In this document: piece by piece, positions 20,006-30,509 of the stretch
How the letters are laid out: each line of letters opens with the position of its first letter
Position numbering within the stretch: the first letter of the stretch is position 1
Assembly (NCBI GenBank): GCA_933822405.4
Contig: CAKOGP040002202.1
Location: forward strand, 633,765 to 697,764
DNA from: Cylindrotheca closterium
Taxonomy: Eukaryota; Bacillariophyta; Bacillariophyceae; Bacillariales; Bacillariaceae
DNA: 64,000 nucleotides
Direction of reading: 5' to 3'
The notes under the pieces: generated by a model
What the model was told of the DNA's origin: nothing
What the model saw: only the letters and a program-made list of their open reading frames with translations
Database searches by the model: none
Program-made: the position numbers and the translations under genes

Positions 20006-20493
20006 TTTGTTTGCCTCTTTTGCGCTTGTTGTTGCTATTATTGTATCTGCGATGGAACAAAGCAAAAAGCAAAGCAGACTTTCTACCAAGGGAGTAGTTG
20101 ATGACGGTTTATTTGTCAATGGCTGTGTTTGCAATTTTGAAAAAAATGAATGAATCGAATGAATCACACGCGTGAATCGAATGAATAGAATTAATCCCGT
20201 TTTCCCAATGTTGAATGTTCTACTCTTTTAAAAAAGGAGAGGTACTCATACCAGGTGGTACCAGAACACAGCACGACGCATCAAATAAGATACCTGGTAC
20301 TATTTGAGGTCGGCAGCAAACAAGAAGGAATCTGCATTCATTTTTCAGTTGGTCATGCGGCTGGCTGCTGTCATTGGCGATTGGCTGCTGGTCTCATCAT
20401 ATACATTGGTGACTACCTATTGCTTGTGGGCGAAGAATCCCACAATGCCAACCGAGAGGAAGCCAAAACAAGTCTTCCAGATGACGTAGAGCC

Positions 20494-20528
20494 GGTCCCA
20501 GGTATGGTAGTACCTAGTACCTGGGACC
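20494..20528. repeat. Perfect 11-bp inverted repeat upstream of the DUF72 gene
   Basis: Arms 20494-20504 (GGTCCCAGGTA) and 20518-20528 (TACCTGGGACC) are exact reverse complements around a 13-nt centre. It could be a protein-binding palindrome or a hairpin. There is no downstream T-run and it lies 130 bp before a start codon, so a terminator is unlikely. Confidence 0.8.
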
Positions 20529-20599
20529 AGTCCAGGTACCTCGTAGAGTTCGGCATGCGATCGAACTAGTCGATTTGGATCCTTTGTTACGCGACGCGA

Positions 20600-20606
20600 T
20601 ACAGTA
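20600..20606. promoter_or_regulatory. TACAGTA word close to a start codon
   Basis: This is one of more than twenty TAC(A/T)GTA words in gene-free DNA of this window. It sits 53 bp upstream of the DUF72 gene's ATG. A role in transcription is inferred from recurrence and position only. Confidence 0.3.
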
Positions 20607-20658
20607 CGATACGATTGTGCAATAAAAACAAATGTCATTGCAACTATTTTAATACCGG

Positions 20659-21495
20659 ATGGCTACATCAGCAAGCACAACCTCAACAAGAACTGATGAG
20701 GAGGAGGTGGACTGCATACAGTCATTGCGAGTTGCAAACGATCTGTACATTGGGACGGCCGGGTACTCGTATGCCCATTGGAGGAAAGGAGAGTTCTATC
20801 CATCCTCTGGCGTGCCTCAGTCCGAAGAGCTTCGGTACTATTCGGGTGTCTTTTCGGCTGTCGAAATCAATGCCAGCTTCCACTTTGTGCCCAAAGAAGA
20901 AACGCTACTGAACTGGGCCAAAATTGCAAAACCAGGATTTCTATTCTCCTTCAAGGTACCGCAAATTATCACGCATGAAAAACGATTGGAGGAGCCAAAC
21001 ATCAACAGTGATCTCGACTTCTTCTTGAAACGACTATCGAAAATGGAGGAAGCACGTCCGAACTGTTTGGGGCCTATTCTCTTTCAGCTGCCACCTAGTT
21101 TGCTAAAAGATGTTTCTAAGCTCGATCGATTGTCCACCTTGATACCCAAGACCTTTCGAGTTGCCTTTGAGTTTCGGCATTTGTCGTGGTATTGTGATGA
21201 AGTGTACGGTGCCATGCAGCGCTATGGATTTGGCTTGTGTGATAACATCTCACCCGATCAATCCAAGATTCGTCGGAAAGGGGTCGAGCAGAATGTGGAG
21301 CTAGCCACGACAGCAGGAGTCTGGCATTATACCCGATGTCACAAACGCATCAACCAACAAATCACTAATTACACGGATACTCAACTGTCCAAGATTGCCG
21401 ACGAACTGGTAGAACGTCGTAGACGAAAGATTGTACAATATTGCTATTTCTTAAATGATCACGAGGCCAATGGGCCTGAGGCCAAATATTTTTAG
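20659..21495 (+). CDS. DUF72 (YecE-like) protein
   Basis: Single exon, 278 aa, ATG start. The family opening LYIGTAGYSYAHWRKGEFYP is followed by YYSGVFSAVEINASFHFVP, then FSFKVPQIITHEKRL, LGPILFQLPPS and RVAFEFRHLSWYCDEVY. All are in the order expected for the TIM-barrel-like PF01904 family. The family is widespread in bacteria and present in some eukaryotes; its biochemical function is not settled. The length is near the family norm of 240-290. The last 40 bp overlap the longest upstream extension of the next gene, but not its chosen start. Confidence 0.88.
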   Translation: MATSASTTSTRTDEEEVDCIQSLRVANDLYIGTAGYSYAHWRKGEFYPSSGVPQSEELRYYSGVFSAVEINASFHFVPKEETLLNWAKIAKPGFLFSFKVPQIITHEKRLEEPNINSDLDFFLKRLSKMEEARPNCLGPILFQLPPSLLKDVSKLDRLSTLIPKTFRVAFEFRHLSWYCDEVYGAMQRYGFGLCDNISPDQSKIRRKGVEQNVELATTAGVWHYTRCHKRINQQITNYTDTQLSKIADELVERRRRKIVQYCYFLNDHEANGPEAKYF

Positions 21496-21694
21496 CATGA
21501 GTAAACGATGGAAGAAAATAACGGTCGTTGCTCAACACCGTCACATTTTTGTACTTTACCGTATCTTTTCTCTGCAAAACCGGAAGAAGCCAAACGGTCT
21601 CATTTGTTCGATAAACGGATACACATGTACGGATAACTCGACAATACGCTATGCACTTGATGGATCACAATTTGCAGCTCTATCAACACCAACA

Positions 21695-22492
21695 ATGTTG
21701 GCACGAAAGAGAAAATTAGAGAGCACACCACCATCAAGCGCTAACATGTTTGACAGTGGCATGATGATGGAAAGCATCATCAAGAAGCCTAGTAGTCATA
21801 AGATGCGTCGCGACTGCTCCTATTATGACCAAGATGAGAGCTTCCAAGAAACGCCGCAGCCACTGGAAGAACGCGTAACTGTGTCCATTGTTCTACAGCA
21901 GGAAAGTCACCACCAAAGAAGGCCCAACTTCGTATTTGATCACTTGGTGGAATGCTTGTACCAGTTTGACAAGATTTCTGAACCATCCTGGTATCAGATA
22001 GGTAAATGGAATAGAAAAGAATTCCAAGAGCTGTTCTTTTTACCAAATCAACGGGTTCTGGATACGCTATGTGCTTCGGGGCTTGTCGAACTTTGTAGTA
22101 CTGGTGAATTGCGATTCAAGAGAGTCGCAACTGAAGCATTGCAAGCGAAGATTCCTTCCTGCGAATTTATGTTACCTGAATGTTGGCAAAGAGTCTGCTA
22201 CCTCCGAATCGGTTCTGCCAAGAGTTGCAATAATAGGGAACGAGTGACTTCTTTGAGTCATCAAATGAAGTTGAGACTTCCAAGACCAGAATTCTTGTCG
22301 GCTCTCCAGATGTTCAGAAGTCAATATGCAAAGGCGACTATAGATTCGGATGGCAAGAGGGATAGTGTTCCTACTGCTATTGCGTGTGGCAAAGAAGCAC
22401 GGAAGCTTCGAGATATAACAAACGAACTCTCACAGATGGAAATCCAGCCCAAGAAGATTCGTGCACCTATTACTCTTCCTGTTCTTCCTTGA
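21695..22492 (+). CDS. Unknown protein
   Basis: 265 aa from the ATG at 21695. The same frame is open back to an ATG at 21455, but that would overlap the DUF72 gene by about 40 bp, and the added residues look non-coding. A basic N-terminus (MLARKRKLES) and Ser/Met-rich head precede a compact region (about 75-170) with WYQIGKWNRKEFQELFFLP and LDTLCASGLVELC, possibly helix-turn-helix or winged-helix in character. The tail is basic and polar. I do not recognise a family. Confidence 0.5.
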   Translation: MLARKRKLESTPPSSANMFDSGMMMESIIKKPSSHKMRRDCSYYDQDESFQETPQPLEERVTVSIVLQQESHHQRRPNFVFDHLVECLYQFDKISEPSWYQIGKWNRKEFQELFFLPNQRVLDTLCASGLVELCSTGELRFKRVATEALQAKIPSCEFMLPECWQRVCYLRIGSAKSCNNRERVTSLSHQMKLRLPRPEFLSALQMFRSQYAKATIDSDGKRDSVPTAIACGKEARKLRDITNELSQMEIQPKKIRAPITLPVLP

Positions 22493-22557
22493 CTATAATC
22501 ATTCGTGTCCAATAGAGTACATGATGAATTGATAATATAATGGTTTGGACATTTAGT

Positions 22558-23643
22558 TTATAGTTCCGCCTTGGCTTCTCCTTCTTCCTCCAGCACAGGA
22601 GCCGGTACTTCCTTTTTCTTGAGTCCCGTCCATTCCTTCCACTTGGTGGCTGCATAATCCAAAGTCAATTTCATGCCTGCCCAATCTACCACTTCCTCCT
22701 TGCCCAACGCATCATTGAAATCCTTAGTGGTCGGACGTCCCAACAAAAAGGCTTCTACATTTTCCAAAGGAGCATAATGCGTGCACATTTGTTCGTCCTT
22801 GCTACACGCACTGATGACCACTGTTTGGTCGCCATCGTTTAGTTTTGCGGCAGCGAGTTTGTGCATTTTTGGAATAACCTTGGTTATTTTTGTGTGTGTG
22901 TGTGTGTGAAAAATTTATTAGGGGAGAGATAGGAAAAAATTGGAATGAATCGTTAGCATTCATTTGTTTGAAGACATAATGACTCGACATGCGGAACCTT
23001 TTTGGTTGGTTCCACAATCGTCGGAAAACGACGACCTTATTACCTTCATGGATTGGACCAAGATGGACGAAATACCACCCGTCCATGGGAATTGCAAGAC
23101 CAAGGCATCCACAGGAGGCAGCTCGGCCGTCTCATAAGGCAACATGTTATAGATTTCAATGGCTGACAATATGTGCTGTTCATCCTTTGTGAATTCTGAC
23201 TTTTTGGTGTCGTCGTTCAATCCCATGAGCAACGCCATAGTGTCATCGTCCGTCTTAGATTTGGGAATCACCAAACCAGACATGAACCGTTGTCGAGGTC
23301 CTCCTCTTCCAGCTGGATTTTCTAGATAAAGGTGATGAACCTGCTCTTCGAGTTTGTATTGCGGAATAATTTCTTGTTTGTTCGCCAATCTGGTGTTGAT
23401 CAGATCTTCCATAATGGCCCTTCCCAAACCTCCACTGGCCGCGTAGTCCCGAGCGGTATACTTGTAGACGTAGTTTCCACCAGGGAACTTGCCTTGGATA
23501 GGATTTACAGATTGAAAGGCCCCGGAAGTCATGAGCATATAAACAATAACGCCCCCCATAATGGTGCAGGTTACGGCAAATTGCTTTTTCTTTTGCGGAG
23601 AGTCCTTGGCCTCGTCCATGGTCATTTCATGGTAATTCAACAT
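22558..23643 (-). CDS. Unknown single-pass membrane protein, two exons
   Basis: Exons 23643-23044 and 22878-22558 give 306 aa with a 165-nt phase-0 intron (GTAATA...ACCAAG). The join restores the smooth stretch SMKVIPKMHKLAAAKL. The intron carries a (GT)8 run. A short polar N-terminus is followed by one membrane helix (about residues 23-44, VTCTIMGGVIVYMLMTSGAF). The rest is a soluble domain with GGNYVYKYTARDYAASGGLGR and DALVLQFPWTGGISSILVQ. The second exon begins with a block (VVISACSKDEQMCTHYAP) that recalls small effector-binding folds such as GyrI-like, but this is weak. Conserved-looking, function unknown. Confidence 0.65.
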
Positions 23644-24063
23644 GTTGGTAGTGGAATAGCGGTGTGTTGTGTAATGATATTGATTGACTGATTAGGCGTG
23701 TAGGTCTTGAGGTCTTGAAGTTTGATCTGATAGACAATACCGATAGAGGTTGACAAGAAGTTTTATATATTATTGCAACGACGAAAGAATTTGATTTTTG
23801 TCGAACTTTTGAAGCCGTGGCATTTGATGTGATGCTGATGGAAGTCGCAATCCTCCTTCCGATCGCGCGGCATTTTGTGCGAAGATGTGCCATGCTTCCG
23901 GAGGCATGTCTGTCCATATGTCCGGCTACTGGATCGAATCGGATCAATCTAAACCCACCCATCAAAATCCAACAACCAAAAAGAAACGTTGGATGACAAA
24001 GGAGAAAGAATCAAAACATCAAACACTGTCCTTATTTCAGTTTTGACATCCATCATCAACATA
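23644..24063. other. Divergent promoter region
   Basis: It lies between start codons at 23643 (-) and 24064 (+). No gene is supported. The plus-strand frame is open from 23989 but begins with TTG there, so it is taken as 5' UTR. Confidence 0.45.
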
Positions 24064-25602
24064 ATGTTCAGTCACAATAGGATCGCCCTACAAATAATTC
24101 TGATATCAGTACCTCTCTGCTCGGCATGGGTGCCTTCCCATACAATCAGCAGCACATCGTCCACCAGAAGCAGACATCAAATCACCTTTATGGCTCCGCG
24201 TGACGACGACGAATTTGTCGATGTGGAATTTGAAAAGGTGGTATCTCCTTCCGATACTGGTGGGACTGGTGATAGTACGAATGCTGGCATTCCGGATGAT
24301 TTGTTCAAGAATGTCGTCGAAGAAATGGGGGGAAATGGGGGTGCTGCTGGTACTGGTGAATTCAAAGTCGAAGACATGGGCACGCAAACCTTTTCCAATT
24401 TTGACTTTTCGCAACTGGAAGGATTTGATGGCAGGGATCGGGAACGTCCTTCCATTCCAAAAGAAATCCTTGAAGCTATGGAACGGGAAGCCATGGAACG
24501 TGACGCCATGGAAGTGGACAGCGAAGAAGTTTCAGAGCCCGTCGCGTCCAAGGACAAGACAACAACAGCAGAACAACAAGAAAGGTACTTGGAACCTCCC
24601 AAGACATTGATGGACTGGTCCTTGGATTCAGGAGATCCTCGTTGGAAGGAAACTCGAATCCCCTGGTGTCGTGGTATGGAGTACATTGATGGAAAGTTGG
24701 CCTTTTTGACCGAAATTGATGGTGAAACCTATGGAATTGGTATGCCCTTTGATCATGCGGTGGCCATTATCCAACTGACCCCCAAGGAGGAGGGCAAGAC
24801 TCTCGAGGATGACAAAGGTGCGAGCGTGCGGTATATCAATCCCGACAAGTACGAAGAGGAAGAGGATTCTCAAGAATTGATGGAAATCATGGCCAAAGAA
24901 GTCCAAGAGAAGTTGGGGGAAGATTTGATTCTGCGCAAGACACCAAAGGTCTTGACCATCTCTGGAGATCTAGGCAAATACACTGACAACTGGGAAATGA
25001 ATTTGATGGACGAACCTACACCAGTCAAGGACTTGATGGATGGGATGGACGACTTTGTCAATAGCGTCTTTCGGGAGGAAAAGAAAACAGGCGATACAGT
25101 AGATGAATTCGATATTGCAGAAGACAAGGAAATGGCCGAGTTCTTGTCGTTCATGCGCAGTGAGTTGGGAGACGAAGAATTTGAAAAAACCATGAACGAA
25201 GAAATGTCGGAAGAAGATAAGGAGCTGGCCAAACTGTTTAACTTTGAGCTCGACGAGACGGACTTTGCTGAGAACCTGGAAGAGGAGACGAAAAATCTTA
25301 AGGAGGAGGCCCTCTCTTTTCATCCAGATAGCGATGGTGTAGCTCTCAAATTGATTGGCTTTGAATTCGGTGATCGCAGCAAATCGTTTCAATTGGTGAA
25401 ACTGTTGCAACCCTTTCCACTGGTGGGAAAGAAAATTCAAGAGTCGGTAGAAAGTGGCTTTCGATTTGAATTGTTAACGCCACAAGAAGAAGAAGTTCTC
25501 ATCCCTAAATTGCAGGCAGCCTGTCAAGAAGACTTGAAGAAAGCAGGTTTGTCACTCGAGAAGGACGACATTCAAGCGACTACAACGACAAAATCGCCTT
25601 AA
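24064..25602 (+). CDS. Plastid-targeted DUF3727 protein
   Basis: 512 aa from the ATG at 24064. The N-terminus is a signal peptide (IALQIILISVPLCSA) followed by WVPSHTISSTSSTRSRHQ. Cleavage before Trp plus a Ser/Thr/Arg-rich stretch is the bipartite plastid presequence pattern of diatoms (the ASAFAP rule accepts F, W, Y or L). The domain around residues 210-310 (DGKLAFLTEIDGETYGIGMP, ELMEIMAKEVQEKLGEDL, then KVLTISGDLG) matches the PF12527/DUF3727 pattern of cyanobacterial and plastid proteins. The C-terminal part is acidic and helical. Its role in the plastid is unknown. Confidence 0.72.
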   Translation: MFSHNRIALQIILISVPLCSAWVPSHTISSTSSTRSRHQITFMAPRDDDEFVDVEFEKVVSPSDTGGTGDSTNAGIPDDLFKNVVEEMGGNGGAAGTGEFKVEDMGTQTFSNFDFSQLEGFDGRDRERPSIPKEILEAMEREAMERDAMEVDSEEVSEPVASKDKTTTAEQQERYLEPPKTLMDWSLDSGDPRWKETRIPWCRGMEYIDGKLAFLTEIDGETYGIGMPFDHAVAIIQLTPKEEGKTLEDDKGASVRYINPDKYEEEEDSQELMEIMAKEVQEKLGEDLILRKTPKVLTISGDLGKYTDNWEMNLMDEPTPVKDLMDGMDDFVNSVFREEKKTGDTVDEFDIAEDKEMAEFLSFMRSELGDEEFEKTMNEEMSEEDKELAKLFNFELDETDFAENLEEETKNLKEEALSFHPDSDGVALKLIGFEFGDRSKSFQLVKLLQPFPLVGKKIQESVESGFRFELLTPQEEEVLIPKLQAACQEDLKKAGLSLEKDDIQATTTTKSP

Positions 25603-25785
25603 AGATTATAAAATGAGTTACACTAATATATGTAGTTACGTTAGACTATTATACCGGGTAGGTACTTCCTAGATAGCGATCAGAGAAGAGGTTTGACCCC
25701 TTCGATTAAAACCTAACTCCAAAAATCACTTCACGCAAAATAAGAGAAGAATCATCATCACAACAATAATGATGAATGTCGAACG

Positions 25786-27036
25786 ATGCCATCACAGCAC
25801 CAAATTCCAGCCACACTCTGCATAGCAGGTATTCTCATTGTAGCGCCATATTGGATCACGGTGAACTTGGCTATCCAGGGAGAGAAAGATGATACATACG
25901 GAAAGTTGTTGGCTCGCATGAACCAGCAAGATGGAAAGGCCAACAGATGGAAGAATTTCATCAAACCCTCCATTGACTGGTGGATCGAAGAATTCGAAGC
26001 GGGTCGAGTGACACAAAACGTTGATGGGAGTAGCACTGCACTCTCAGGCAACGACTTGCTTGCTACCACGTCAAAGGTGAAACTCCAGGCACAGTATCAT
26101 TATCATGAGCAGTCTATCCGGTACGATCTGAAGGATCTTTCCGACCTGATATTGTATCAAGATGAACAGTACCTGGTTGTCAATAAGCCTGTAGGAGTCG
26201 ATGTTCTTGAAAATCCTGCAGCTGGTCGTGTCCACAATTCTCTGCCTGGTTTGCTCAAGGAACTATTTTCCCGTCATCCGTCCACAGCCAATACCAAAAT
26301 CATACCCGCCCATCGATTGGATGGTCCTGTCTCTGGCGTCGTCTGCTGTGGCATCACCAGTAAGGATACTAGACGGCTACAACGGAAAATCCAACTAGGA
26401 CAGACTTCCAAGTCATATGTAGCCCGCGTTCAGATCCCTCCGAGTGGTCTTCCACAGCTCCCATTGACAATCGAGACTCAGATGGGGTTTGACAACTCCA
26501 AGTCACTTGCCTATGTGGTAGAGGAGGACACTTCTAAAAAAGACGCAAAATCCACCAATGGCGACAACGGCAAGTACTCCAAAACAGTAGTCCAAGAGTG
26601 CCTTCGGACAATCAAAGAAGACAATACGGCCATTGTGACGATTCGACTGTTCACTGGTCGAAAACATCAGATTCGATGTCATTTGCAACATGTGGGATTG
26701 TCGATTGCCAATGATCATCGCTACGGAGGAAAGCAAAGAGCGCCACCCTTGTCAGCATTTGATCTACCGAATCCACGGAAGGAGCTGATGGACATGCTTC
26801 GAAAGGCTTGGAAGGAGGGTCAATCGAAATCGAATTGCACCTTTTGCGAGTTTGAACAAACATTGCTGAAGGAAGCGTCCTCGCAAATATCCAAGAATGA
26901 ACGGTTAGGGCCCAGTGTCAATACTGGAATCTGGCTCCATTCCTGGAAGTATGCCTTTCCAACCTTGGGTATGGAATTCGAAGCACCGTTGCCGCAGTGG
27001 GCAAGAAGGTCAGAGCCACCGAAACAAGACACATGA
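25786..27036 (+). CDS. RluA-type pseudouridine synthase
   Basis: Single exon, 416 aa, ATG start. A hydrophobic segment at residues 10-30 may be a membrane anchor or part of an organelle signal. The catalytic domain starts about residue 110 (LILYQDEQYLVVNKPVGVDV). It has the catalytic Asp motif AHRLDGPVSGVVCCG and the later family motif RLFTGRKHQIRCHLQHVGL followed by I.ND.RYGG. This is the RluA/RPUSD family, which isomerises uridine to pseudouridine in rRNA, tRNA or mRNA. The target is unknown. The C-terminus has a Cys pair (CTFCEF) of unclear meaning. All core motifs look intact. Confidence 0.87.
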   Translation: MPSQHQIPATLCIAGILIVAPYWITVNLAIQGEKDDTYGKLLARMNQQDGKANRWKNFIKPSIDWWIEEFEAGRVTQNVDGSSTALSGNDLLATTSKVKLQAQYHYHEQSIRYDLKDLSDLILYQDEQYLVVNKPVGVDVLENPAAGRVHNSLPGLLKELFSRHPSTANTKIIPAHRLDGPVSGVVCCGITSKDTRRLQRKIQLGQTSKSYVARVQIPPSGLPQLPLTIETQMGFDNSKSLAYVVEEDTSKKDAKSTNGDNGKYSKTVVQECLRTIKEDNTAIVTIRLFTGRKHQIRCHLQHVGLSIANDHRYGGKQRAPPLSAFDLPNPRKELMDMLRKAWKEGQSKSNCTFCEFEQTLLKEASSQISKNERLGPSVNTGIWLHSWKYAFPTLGMEFEAPLPQWARRSEPPKQDT

Positions 27037-27380
27037 CAGGGTGGGACTAAACTAACTCTGTACGTAGTCTAAGATTGATTTAGAAGTGTCATGAAAAACT
27101 AGGAAGGCATGCGATCATGTAGATGGTTCGGTTTATGAAATGTTGATTCTATCTGCTACAGGGCAAAACCCTCTCGTTGGAGTGTTTGTGGTGTTGAAAT
27201 TTAGCTTGGGCACCAACAAGTGGCAGTAGCTTTATGTTCTTCGTTTCCATGCTGCCAATGTGAAGGATTCGTTTTAAGCCAATCCGTCTTGTTACAAGTG
27301 GGCAGAGTGAGTCATGGACGACATCTAGCTAGAGGAGCTTCGAACATGGATATGCCCCCTATACAGTCGATAGAACTATC
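27037..27380. other. Convergent 3' flanks
   Basis: This lies between the ends of the pseudouridine synthase (+) and the GPCR (-). No frame with protein character was seen. Confidence 0.4.
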
Positions 27381-29753
27381 TTAGTTGGTCTCAAATCCTC
27401 CTCGCATCGAACTCTGCAAATATGATTCAAGAATTTCATTTCATTTCGTTAGTCATTCATTCTCATGGTGTCATGATCATCATCATAATCCTCAAAATTA
27501 TCACCCGCTATCAATATCAATACTGCTGTGACTTACCGATGAGTCCGTCTTTAGATCCAATCCACCCCAACTTGATTTTCCAAGTCCCTCGGCAGGTTTG
27601 GCTACCGAAGGCACTGGTGAAGATTCCTTCTTTTCCTCGTCGCTGTGAAGAGTATTACTGTCCGCCACTGTGAAATGCAACGACTCGGAGGTTTCATCCT
27701 CGTCCGACAGTTCGGCGACCGAGGGCATTTCAAATCGAGACCCCGTGGACGCCCTGGACGTCAATCTGAATTCCGAACTGGTGCCAAATTGCGCAATTTT
27801 CGCCGACCTTCTGGTTCTTTCCGAGGAGTCGGAGGACGAGGAGTTGCGTTCGGAACGTTCCTTTTTGGCCATGGAAAACTTTTGAATGGCAGACCCAATT
27901 TCCCGACTGACATCTTCCTTGTCGACCCGATGATTGGAAGGATGAAAGTGAACGTGGTAGATCAGGTTTCCGAAAATGAGCACCACCACCACCAGATCGT
28001 TCATCCAAATGACGACCGTACGAACGAAAAATCCAGCCGAGGAATCCGATCCCAAAATGACCAGGATGGGCAATCCCACCACAAAGATTTGGAGATTGGA
28101 AAACATGGCAATGGAAACGTATTTTCCTTCGGAAAACTTGGTAGGAATATCTCTTGCTTGGTAGCACAAGTAACAAGCAATGGCCAAAAGTCCTCCATGC
28201 AGGAGCGAAATCGAGCTCACCCAAACTTCCCAATATTGGCAAGTGCAAATACCTTCCGATGAGAGTGGGACACCGAACTTGTCCGAACTGGTAATGGTTC
28301 GTTCCCAGTGGAGTGGATCCACAATGGACCAAACCATGAGAATGGTGACATCCACCAACAACACAGCAGCCGTGATACTACACGTCTCGCCAAAGGTGAC
28401 CTTGCTGCGTCGAAAGTCGGCTGCCGATTTGAAAATCAAGTAGACCCGACGAATCTTGGCAAACAAACAACCAAAGGTAATGGAGAATCCCACCGAATAT
28501 AACCATGGGACTGCCATACAGGCTCTCACAGGCCCATCGCCTTCCGACTCGGACATCATGGCCAGAATGGTTGAGGTGGAAATCCCACAGCCCAACAAGA
28601 TCATGAGTAGGAAAAAGGGCTGCGAGAGACGAATTTGGTGGCTCTTCTTTTTGAAAATCATCCAGGCCACCAATCCAATAATGACAATGTAATTGACCGC
28701 CACCATGAAGTAGGCCATGGCCTTGAGACCGGTGGAAATGAGATTCTTGTTTTCCGGAATTTCAATCGAACAGTCGTCTCCTCTGTATTTGGTGGACTCG
28801 CAGACGCATTTTCCAGTTTCGTCGGCTTTTCCGTGGTCGGGATCGCAGGGCAATTGACAAGATTCTCCAGCACTTCCCACAGGACAAAGTTCCTTTTGAA
28901 AATACTCGAAATAGAGTTGATCCATGGTCGTGTTGATGACGGCCTGGTAGATCCACTTGCGGACCCATCGAATGTTGGGTGTGTCGTCCTTGAAGGCCCA
29001 TGTAATGTACTGGGTGTTGAAGGATTCCGGAGTTACTGCCAGGGATGCATCATTGGCGGCTCGATATCGCAGCTGCAGTTCATCACTGGCATACAAACCA
29101 CATTCTTGTGCTTTTAGTTTCGCAATGCAAATATCTTGGTCGTCGCAGGACACAAAAATAATTGTTGGAAACTTTTCCGCCACCACTCCGGCATAAAAGG
29201 TATCCGTTTTCAAACAGACTGCTACTCCAAACTCGGCCGCCTGTTGCATGGTGGTAACATCCCGCAATGTTTTAGACGGGTCTTTATACTTCATGGTGGA
29301 AATGGTTGATCTCATCCAGGTAGGAGACAGGTCACTTCGTAAGGCACGATCCGGTGTGGAATAAAAGTTGGCCACAATGATATCCAAGGCATTGCAGGCT
29401 TCCAAGGGATTTGGATTGGCGGTGGTGTTGCAGTCATTGGCCACCAAATTAAAGGCAGCGCCGTATTGCGGAGGCGACGGCACCAAATCAAAATTCACCA
29501 AAATGTTGTCTTGGAGTGCAAATTGTTTCATGCTGTTCAATAAATCGATTTGGACTCCGCCGTATTCGTATTGGCCACCGCCCATGTCTTCCACCGTGGC
29601 AAAGGGAGGTGCGTGCAAGACGGCACTCTTAAAGGTGATTTGTTCCAAGGTTGGATTCGATTGTCGTGATCCTGGTCGTCTTGCCTCCAAAAGAATTGGA
29701 AAAACGAGTGTCAACAGTGCCAGCAGCAAGGACACAGAAAGAGAACACCGCAT
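27381..29753 (-). CDS. Class C GPCR (7TM_3) with bacterial solute-binding-type ectodomain
   Basis: Starts at the ATG at 29753; the frame extends further only with TTG. The ectodomain (about residues 40-300, FKSAVLHAPPFATVED, GGVQIDLLNSMKQFA) resembles type 3 extracellular solute-binding proteins rather than the usual ANF/LIVBP domain. A Cys-rich EGF-like piece (CDPDHGKADETGKCVCES) follows, then seven helices in the order of PF00003 (GABA-B/glutamate receptor class). The cytoplasmic tail is rich in Ser and Arg (SERNSSSSDSSERTRRSA). The main frame ends at 27501 (750 aa). A GTAAGT at 27536 and a TTTGCAG acceptor at 27414 allow a 123-nt phase-0 intron and a last exon 27413-27381 (749 aa). I prefer the spliced form. 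It likely binds an amino acid or similar ligand and signals through G proteins. Confidence 0.85.
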
Positions 29754-30509
29754 TGTGTTTCTTTTACTTGAGCGTGTATATATGTACAGTAGTAGAGTAA
29801 GAGAAGAGGGTTGCTGTAGCTGCAATTGGTGGGTGTTTCTGTCTGCTTCTCACGATATTGTCACTCGTCGTTGCCTTTCAATAATCTGGTGAAATACAGT
29901 ACAGTACCGGTATGTCACGACAAAGTCTTTCTACTCTTGGTTTGTTGAATGATTGGTACTCAAAAGTGTGCCTGATTCGTCCTTGGTCTTTCTTTTGCGA
30001 AAATCTCGGATGCCATTGGTTCAGTCGGCATTGTTGGCCATAAGTAAGTCGTTTGGATTCGGAGGTTGTTAATCGGAGGTTCACACGTAGGTTTCCATTG
30101 ACTTATGGAAGGGTGATCATTTCCTCCTTCGCTAGCGGTATTCAACCTTTTAACTGCGAAGAATGACGTTTGATAGTAGAAGGGCGGGGGAAGCATTGAC
30201 ATTTATTGTACGGGCGTTTGGTGTTTTTGTTTAGAATTTCCTAGAACAATAAATCATGAAAATGCATCTACAGTTTTGTTTTTACATATATTCAATTGAA
30301 TATTATGGGACTTCGGCTGGGTGTGATCTTTTCGTCTTCTACTGGTAGATTGAGTTTCGCAATTCGAGAGGTCCCGATACTAAGGTAGACTTTTTTTAAA
30401 TAGAGGCGAAGCGTACCAGTACTAGACTAGTCGCATTCCAAACAAGGAACTTCAACAAAATCATCCTTATTATATTGTTGCAGTTCTGCTACATGTATAT
30501 TGATGGTTA
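29754..30509. other. Intergenic stretch between the GPCR start and a ShK gene
   Basis: No gene is supported. The low end should be the GPCR promoter. Short antisense frames at 29878-30202 have no recognisable content. Confidence 0.45.
29785..29791. promoter_or_regulatory. TACAGTA word close to the GPCR start
   Basis: TACAGTA lies 32 bp upstream of the GPCR ATG. Two more overlapping copies lie at 29895-29906, joined to TACCGGTA. A regulatory role is inferred from recurrence only. Confidence 0.3.

Larger units (their letters stand above)
20006..20658. other. Divergent promoter region
   Basis: Genes start at 20005 (-) and 20659 (+). The span has GAATGAATC words (20148-20190), GGTACC-rich segments, a perfect inverted repeat (20494-20528) and TACAGTA at 20600-20606, 53 bp before the plus-strand ATG. 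No gene is supported. Confidence 0.5.

Noticed and set aside
21455..21694. N-terminal extension of the unknown gene at 21695
   Set aside because: It overlaps the DUF72 gene and the added residues look like translated non-coding DNA.
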